NCBI GenBank assembly: GCA_902579065.1
Contig: CACHFI010000004.1
Location: 1 to 48,004 of the forward strand
Reading direction: 5' to 3'
DNA: 48,004 nt
Source: an uncultured Bacteroidota bacterium
GTDB lineage: Bacteria > Bacteroidota > Bacteroidia > Flavobacteriales > BACL11
How positions within the stretch are numbered: the first letter of the stretch is position 1; the number at the start of each line of letters is the position of its first letter. Both the position numbers and the translations under genes were made by a program. This document shows positions 44,741 through 48,004 of the stretch, piece by piece. The notes beneath the pieces were generated by a model. It was not told the DNA's origin, made no database searches, and was given only the letters and a program-made list of their open reading frames with translations.

Positions 44741-45944
44741 CTAGTTTTTTAAGTGAATGACCCATTTTATCTCTTTTTGTTTGAAGATAAAATTTATTAT
44801 GTTCATTAGATTCTATTTCTATTGGTACACTATCAACTATTTCTATTCCATATCCAGATAAACCAACCCTTTTCTTTGGATTGTTTGATAGTAATTTAAT
44901 TTTTCTTACATCCATTGCTCTTAGGATTTGAGCTCCAATACCATAATCTCTGTGGTCGGGTAAGAATCCAAGCTCAATATTTGCTTCTACTGTATCACTA
45001 CCTTTTTCTTGTAACTCATATGCTTTTAACTTATTTAGTAATCCTATTCCTCTTCCTTCTTGATTCATGTAAACTAAAATACCTTTTTCAGCATTTTCAA
45101 TTTGTTTAAGAGCTGCATGTAATTGTGGACCGCAGTCACATCTACATGAACCAAAAATATCTCCAGTTACACAAGAAGAATGAACCCTAACAAGAATTTC
45201 ATCATTTGCATCCCATGTTCCTTTATATATTGCCATATGAATTTGATCATTAGTAATTTGCTTAAATGCTTTTAATTTAAAATTTCCAAATTCAGTAGGA
45301 AGTTTAACATCAACTTCTTCAGTTATCAAACTTTCATTTTGTAACCTATATTCAATCAAATCTTTAATTGTTATAAATTTTAAATTGAATTTTTGAGCTA
45401 TTAAATGTAATTCTGGAGTTCTAGCCATGGATCCATCTTCATTTAAAATTTCTACAATTACTCCTGCAGGTTCAAGCCCAGCAAGTCTTGCAAGATCAAT
45501 AGAAGCTTCAGTGTGTCCTGCACGTCTTAATACACCTCCTTCTCTAGCTTTTAATGGAAAAATATGACCAGGTTTACCAAGTTGATCTTTTTTAGTGTTA
45601 GGATTTACTAGAGCTTGAATAGTTTTAGATCTGTCAGATGCTGAGATCCCTGTTGTACATCCGTTACCAATTAAATCTACCGAAATTGTAAATGGAGTTT
45701 CATAGGCAGCAGTATTTTTTCCTATCATTAAGTCTAATCCTAATTCTTCACATCTTTTTTCTAAAAGGGGAGTACAAATAAGTCCCTTTCCATGGGTAGC
45801 CATAAAATTTATCATTTCAGGAGTAACTTTTTCCGCAGCTGCAACAAAATCACCCTCATTTTCTCTATTTTCATCATCTATAACAATAACTACTTTTCCA
45901 TCCTTAATGTCTGCTATTGCTTCTTCAATTGTGTTAAATTTCAT
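44733..45944 (-). CDS. ribBA: Bifunctional 3,4-dihydroxy-2-butanone-4-phosphate synthase / GTP cyclohydrolase II
   Basis: A 403-residue fusion supplying both precursors of riboflavin. The N-terminal RibB domain (about 1-200) has [25 protein letters not shown] and [24 protein letters not shown]. The C-terminal RibA domain (about 205-400) has the zinc cysteines in [19 protein letters not shown], the GTP-binding [14 protein letters not shown], and [10 protein letters not shown] plus LLSNNPKK. Both halves look catalytically complete. A TAATTTTG box 16 nt upstream provides its own promoter. I see no FMN riboswitch in the 33-bp spacer, which is too short for one. tsaD follows with an 8-bp overlap. 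Confidence 0.96.
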   Translation of the reverse strand: MKFNTIEEAIADIKDGKVVIVIDDENRENEGDFVAAAEKVTPEMINFMATHGKGLICTPLLEKRCEELGLDLMIGKNTAAYETPFTISVDLIGNGCTTGISASDRSKTIQALVNPNTKKDQLGKPGHIFPLKAREGGVLRRAGHTEASIDLARLAGLEPAGVIVEILNEDGSMARTPELHLIAQKFNLKFITIKDLIEYRLQNESLITEEVDVKLPTEFGNFKLKAFKQITNDQIHMAIYKGTWDANDEILVRVHSSCVTGDIFGSCRCDCGPQLHAALKQIENAEKGILVYMNQEGRGIGLLNKLKAYELQEKGSDTVEANIELGFLPDHRDYGIGAQILRAMDVRKIKLLSNNPKKRVGLSGYGIEIVDSVPIEIESNEHNKFYLQTKRDKMGHSLKKLDE

Positions 45945-45960
45945 ACTTTAAATTATTTTG

Positions 45961-45968
45961 CAAAATTA
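45961..45968 (-). promoter_or_regulatory. TAnnTTTG (-7) box for ribBA-tsaD
   Basis: The minus strand reads TAATTTTG, 16 nt before the ATG at 45944. It is within the 33-bp gap after the LptF/G-like gene, and overlaps the small palindrome ATTTTGCAAAAT. Confidence 0.5.
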
Positions 45969-45977
45969 ATTATTATA

Positions 45978-47330
45978 CTAGATATTTATTTTAAAATAAT
46001 CAGATAATTTTGGAAATTTTGAATTATTTATTGCTAAATAAAATAGTAATATTGATATTGGAATAAAAATAAAATTAGCTATCCACATACCTTCAAGTGG
46101 AGATACTGATAAATCTTTTGCTGTTTTTTCACCAGAAATACTAATAACATAATAGACAACAAATAATATTATTGAAATTAATAGTGGAATACTAAAACCT
46201 CCTTTTCTAACAATAGATCCTACTGAAGCTCCAACAAAAAACATTATTAAGCAGGCAAAGGCTAAAGAAATTTTTCTATGCCATTCTATTTTATGTTTAG
46301 CAATTATTGCTCTTTTATATTTAATTTCATCTGAATTCGAATTTGAAACGGATTTAAGTATTCTTAGCTTATTTATTGCTGTTTCGTATATGCGATTAAT
46401 TTTTAATGAACTAATATTTACTAATGAATCAAGAGAATTATTGATATTGTATTTATAATTTTCAGATAATCTTTTAAATATTATTGTTTTCTTTTTTTCT
46501 AGAATGCTATTTAAAGAGTCTATAGAATATTTTAGTTGATTATTATTTAACATAGCATAATGTCCTTTGTAAAGCAATTCACTATTTTTCATGTCAAAAC
46601 CAGATAAATCAAACCTGATTAGGTTCTGTGTAAATGAAATTTTTCTATGATTATTTTTTTTATTTCTATTACTTTCTAATTCAATATATGAGTTGCCATT
46701 ATATAGTGTTAATTCCATATATTTTTCATCATCTGAAATTTCCATTTTACCAGATTTAGCAGATATTACTTTCCTATTTCCGTCGTTATCTGTATGATCA
46801 TATATTAAAATATCATTTAACAAATTATTAATTGAATTCTTTTTTTCAATTTTAATACTATATCCATCAATATCATTGTAAAATATTCCTTCTTTAATAT
46901 TAACTGATGGTTTTTTCTTTTTAATATCGTATAGTAAACTTCCTCCTTTATAATTTGCAATAGGCATAACGTAATTAGAAAATAAGTATGATGAAGTTGC
47001 AATAAAAAGGATAACAATAAATAATGGTTTAAATATTTTGAATAGTGATATTCCAGATGATTGCATTGCTGCTAATTCATAATTTTCTCCAAGTTTTCCA
47101 ACAACCATCACACTTGAAATTAAAACAGCAATCGGTAATGCAAGTGGTACAAATCTAGCAATTGAATACATCATAAGTTCACTTACTTGCATTATTGATA
47201 ATCCTTTTCCTATTAAATCATCAATATATTTCCAAAGAAATTGCATTAATAATATAAAAAGAACTATAAATAATGAAATTAGAAAAGGACCAATAAAAGA
47301 TCTAATTAGATATAAATTAATTTTTTTCAA
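45978..47330 (-). CDS. LptF/LptG (YjgP/YjgQ) family permease
   Basis: A 450-residue inner-membrane permease of the family that works with the LptB ATPase to extract lipopolysaccharide. N-terminal membrane segments include PFLISLFIVLFILLMQFLWKYIDDLIGKG and ALPIAVLISSVMVVGKLGENYELAAMQSSG (coupling-helix region). A large periplasmic domain spans about 125-330, and three C-terminal segments run from about 345. It starts with TTG: an in-frame stop lies three codons upstream, and TTG gives the family-typical MKKINLYLIRSFIGPF. It is 6 bp after the START-like gene. Whether it is LptF or LptG is not resolvable here. Confidence 0.9.
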   Translation of the reverse strand: MKKINLYLIRSFIGPFLISLFIVLFILLMQFLWKYIDDLIGKGLSIMQVSELMMYSIARFVPLALPIAVLISSVMVVGKLGENYELAAMQSSGISLFKIFKPLFIVILFIATSSYLFSNYVMPIANYKGGSLLYDIKKKKPSVNIKEGIFYNDIDGYSIKIEKKNSINNLLNDILIYDHTDNDGNRKVISAKSGKMEISDDEKYMELTLYNGNSYIELESNRNKKNNHRKISFTQNLIRFDLSGFDMKNSELLYKGHYAMLNNNQLKYSIDSLNSILEKKKTIIFKRLSENYKYNINNSLDSLVNISSLKINRIYETAINKLRILKSVSNSNSDEIKYKRAIIAKHKIEWHRKISLAFACLIMFFVGASVGSIVRKGGFSIPLLISIILFVVYYVISISGEKTAKDLSVSPLEGMWIANFIFIPISILLFYLAINNSKFPKLSDYFKINI

Positions 47331-47336
47331 AAATTT

Positions 47337-47723
47337 TTATGAGCCTATAGCTCTTTTTAAATTTTCAAATTGTTGTTTCCATAGCATTATTTGTTCCTCT
47401 TTTTCATCTGAATCTTCAGCAAAATCAGTTATTATTAGAGAAACATCAGAAGTCATTTCATCTACTTGAATTGAGAATTCAAAATAAGATTCTTTATATT
47501 CATCATCAATCCACTTGAACTGTATGAATTTATTAGATTTCTTTTTTAGGATCTTTGCAGATTGCTCACTATCATCCCAAAAAAAAGTATAGATATTGTT
47601 TTTTAGATTTACGTTGTCTGCAAACCATTCAGCTAACCCACTTGGCGTACTTAACCTTTTATATAAAACGTTTACAGATGAATTTATTGGTAACTCGATA
47701 GAGTATTTAATTAAATCTGACAT
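47337..47723 (-). CDS. START-like domain protein (SRPBCC/AHSA1-type)
   Basis: A 128-residue soluble protein with one START-like/AHSA1 fold. It opens with KYSIELPINSSVNVLYKRLSTPSGLAEWFADNV (helix-grip opening with the W-A motif) and ends with a long C-terminal helix (EEQIMLWKQQFENLKRAIG). It is a common Bacteroidota-specific single-domain member; its ligand is unknown. It is the first gene of the leftward START-like, lptF/G-like order, with a TATCTTTG box 29 nt upstream. Confidence 0.8.
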   Translation of the reverse strand: MSDLIKYSIELPINSSVNVLYKRLSTPSGLAEWFADNVNLKNNIYTFFWDDSEQSAKILKKKSNKFIQFKWIDDEYKESYFEFSIQVDEMTSDVSLIITDFAEDSDEKEEQIMLWKQQFENLKRAIGS

Positions 47724-47731
47724 ATCTTTTA

Positions 47732-47739
47732 TAAGTTTG
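47732..47739 (+). promoter_or_regulatory. TAnnTTTG (-7) box for the rightward methyltransferase-like gene
   Basis: TAAGTTTG ends 29 nt before the ATG at 47769. It faces the leftward box at 47753-47760 across 13 bp. Confidence 0.5.
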
Positions 47740-47752
47740 CAAATTCCTAATG

Positions 47753-47760
47753 CAAAGATA
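47753..47760 (-). promoter_or_regulatory. TAnnTTTG (-7) box for the START-like gene
   Basis: The minus strand reads TATCTTTG, 29 nt before the ATG at 47723. The two boxes in this 45-bp spacer are arranged face to face with identical spacing to their genes. Confidence 0.5.
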
Positions 47761-47768
47761 ATATTAAT

Positions 47769-48004
47769 ATGTCATTCGAACAATCATTAGAAGAACAAGG
47801 TAATTTTTTGTTTAAATACAGGGGGCAATTTCCAGTTATTTTATTTTTAATTGCAATTCCTTTCGTAAAATTTCCTAATCCTTATTTTGACAATAATTTA
47901 TTTATTTTTTTATCAATTTTATTTTTTGTTTTAGGGTATATTATTCGTTTTTATACTATTGCCACAACACCAAAAAATACTAGCGGAAGAAATACTAAAA
48001 AACA
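47769..48004 (+). CDS. Isoprenylcysteine methyltransferase-like membrane protein, N-terminal part (3'-truncated by window edge)
   Basis: An ATG at 47769 opens a frame that stays open for 78 codons to the window end; the track missed it because it lacks a stop. It begins MSFEQSLEEQGNFLFKYRGQFPV, followed by two membrane segments (about 21-30 and 44-64), then RFYTIATTPKNTSGRNTKK. The TPKNTSGRNT motif is typical of the Bacteroidota family of small membrane methyltransferases related to isoprenylcysteine carboxyl methyltransferase (ICMT/DUF1295-like). The catalytic part lies beyond the window. It is divergent from the START-like gene. Confidence 0.72.
   Translation, partial: MSFEQSLEEQGNFLFKYRGQFPVILFLIAIPFVKFPNPYFDNNLFIFLSILFFVLGYIIRFYTIATTPKNTSGRNTKK

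Noticed and set aside
45945-45977. FMN riboswitch upstream of ribBA
   Set aside because: The spacer is only 33 bp, contains a plain promoter box and cannot hold the conserved RFN fold.
1-48004. tRNA/rRNA genes, CRISPR arrays, insertion sequences or prophage
   Set aside because: No spacer is long enough or shows the needed structure, repeat pattern or transposase/integrase coding; all long frames belong to ordinary chromosomal genes.

Overview
The window comes from an AT-rich (roughly 70% A+T by eye), gene-dense member of the Bacteroidota, most likely a marine Flavobacteriales lineage with a streamlined genome. Support for this: TonB-dependent receptors, type IX secretion (T9SS) C-terminal signals, DUF4294 and DUF5916 proteins, a BatA-domain protein, a split transketolase, ParE/ParC topoisomerase IV, and many TAnnTTTG (-7 type) promoter boxes with almost no Shine-Dalgarno sequences. 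I see no rRNA, tRNA, CRISPR, insertion sequence, prophage or integration site. No non-coding stretch exceeds about 200 bp.

Layout. 1-5.1 kb: end of a TonB-dependent receptor, then a PhoR/PhoB-like two-component system divergent from a PiT-like phosphate permease and a porin-like barrel. The divergent spacer carries two sets of three TTAA words at exact 11-bp spacing, which look like Pho boxes. 5.2-12.2 kb: a secreted choice-of-anchor B protein, a second TonB receptor paired with a conserved cytosolic protein of unknown function, and a metallo-beta-lactamase-fold hydrolase. 12.3-21.3 kb: secreted M36 metallopeptidase, a dihydroorotase-like protein lacking several metal ligands, a BatA-domain membrane protein, a LolD-like ATPase and a DUF5916 outer-membrane protein. 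21.4-29.1 kb: succinyl-CoA synthetase beta, an FAD oxidoreductase, DUF4294, an FG-GAP-repeat T9SS protein, a TIGR03032 protein, 3-hydroxybutyryl-CoA dehydrogenase and a lipoprotein. 29.2-34.2 kb: Pcm, then a leftward operon of transketolase N half, a periplasmic von Willebrand A protein, transketolase C half and a class III aminotransferase. 34.4-43.7 kb: YchF, then parE, a small membrane protein and parC in overlapping order, then a second choice-of-anchor B protein coupled to an alpha/beta hydrolase. 43.7-48.0 kb: leftward START-like, LptF/G-like permease, ribBA and tsaD, and the start of an isoprenylcysteine-methyltransferase-like protein.

Most genes are core metabolism, information processing and envelope functions. 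The best leads are the tandem 11-bp repeats in the Pho spacer, a short non-canonical T9SS tail shared by two unrelated secreted proteins, a vWA gene inserted between the two transketolase halves, near-leaderless promoters, and the fact that every convergent gene pair abuts or overlaps.
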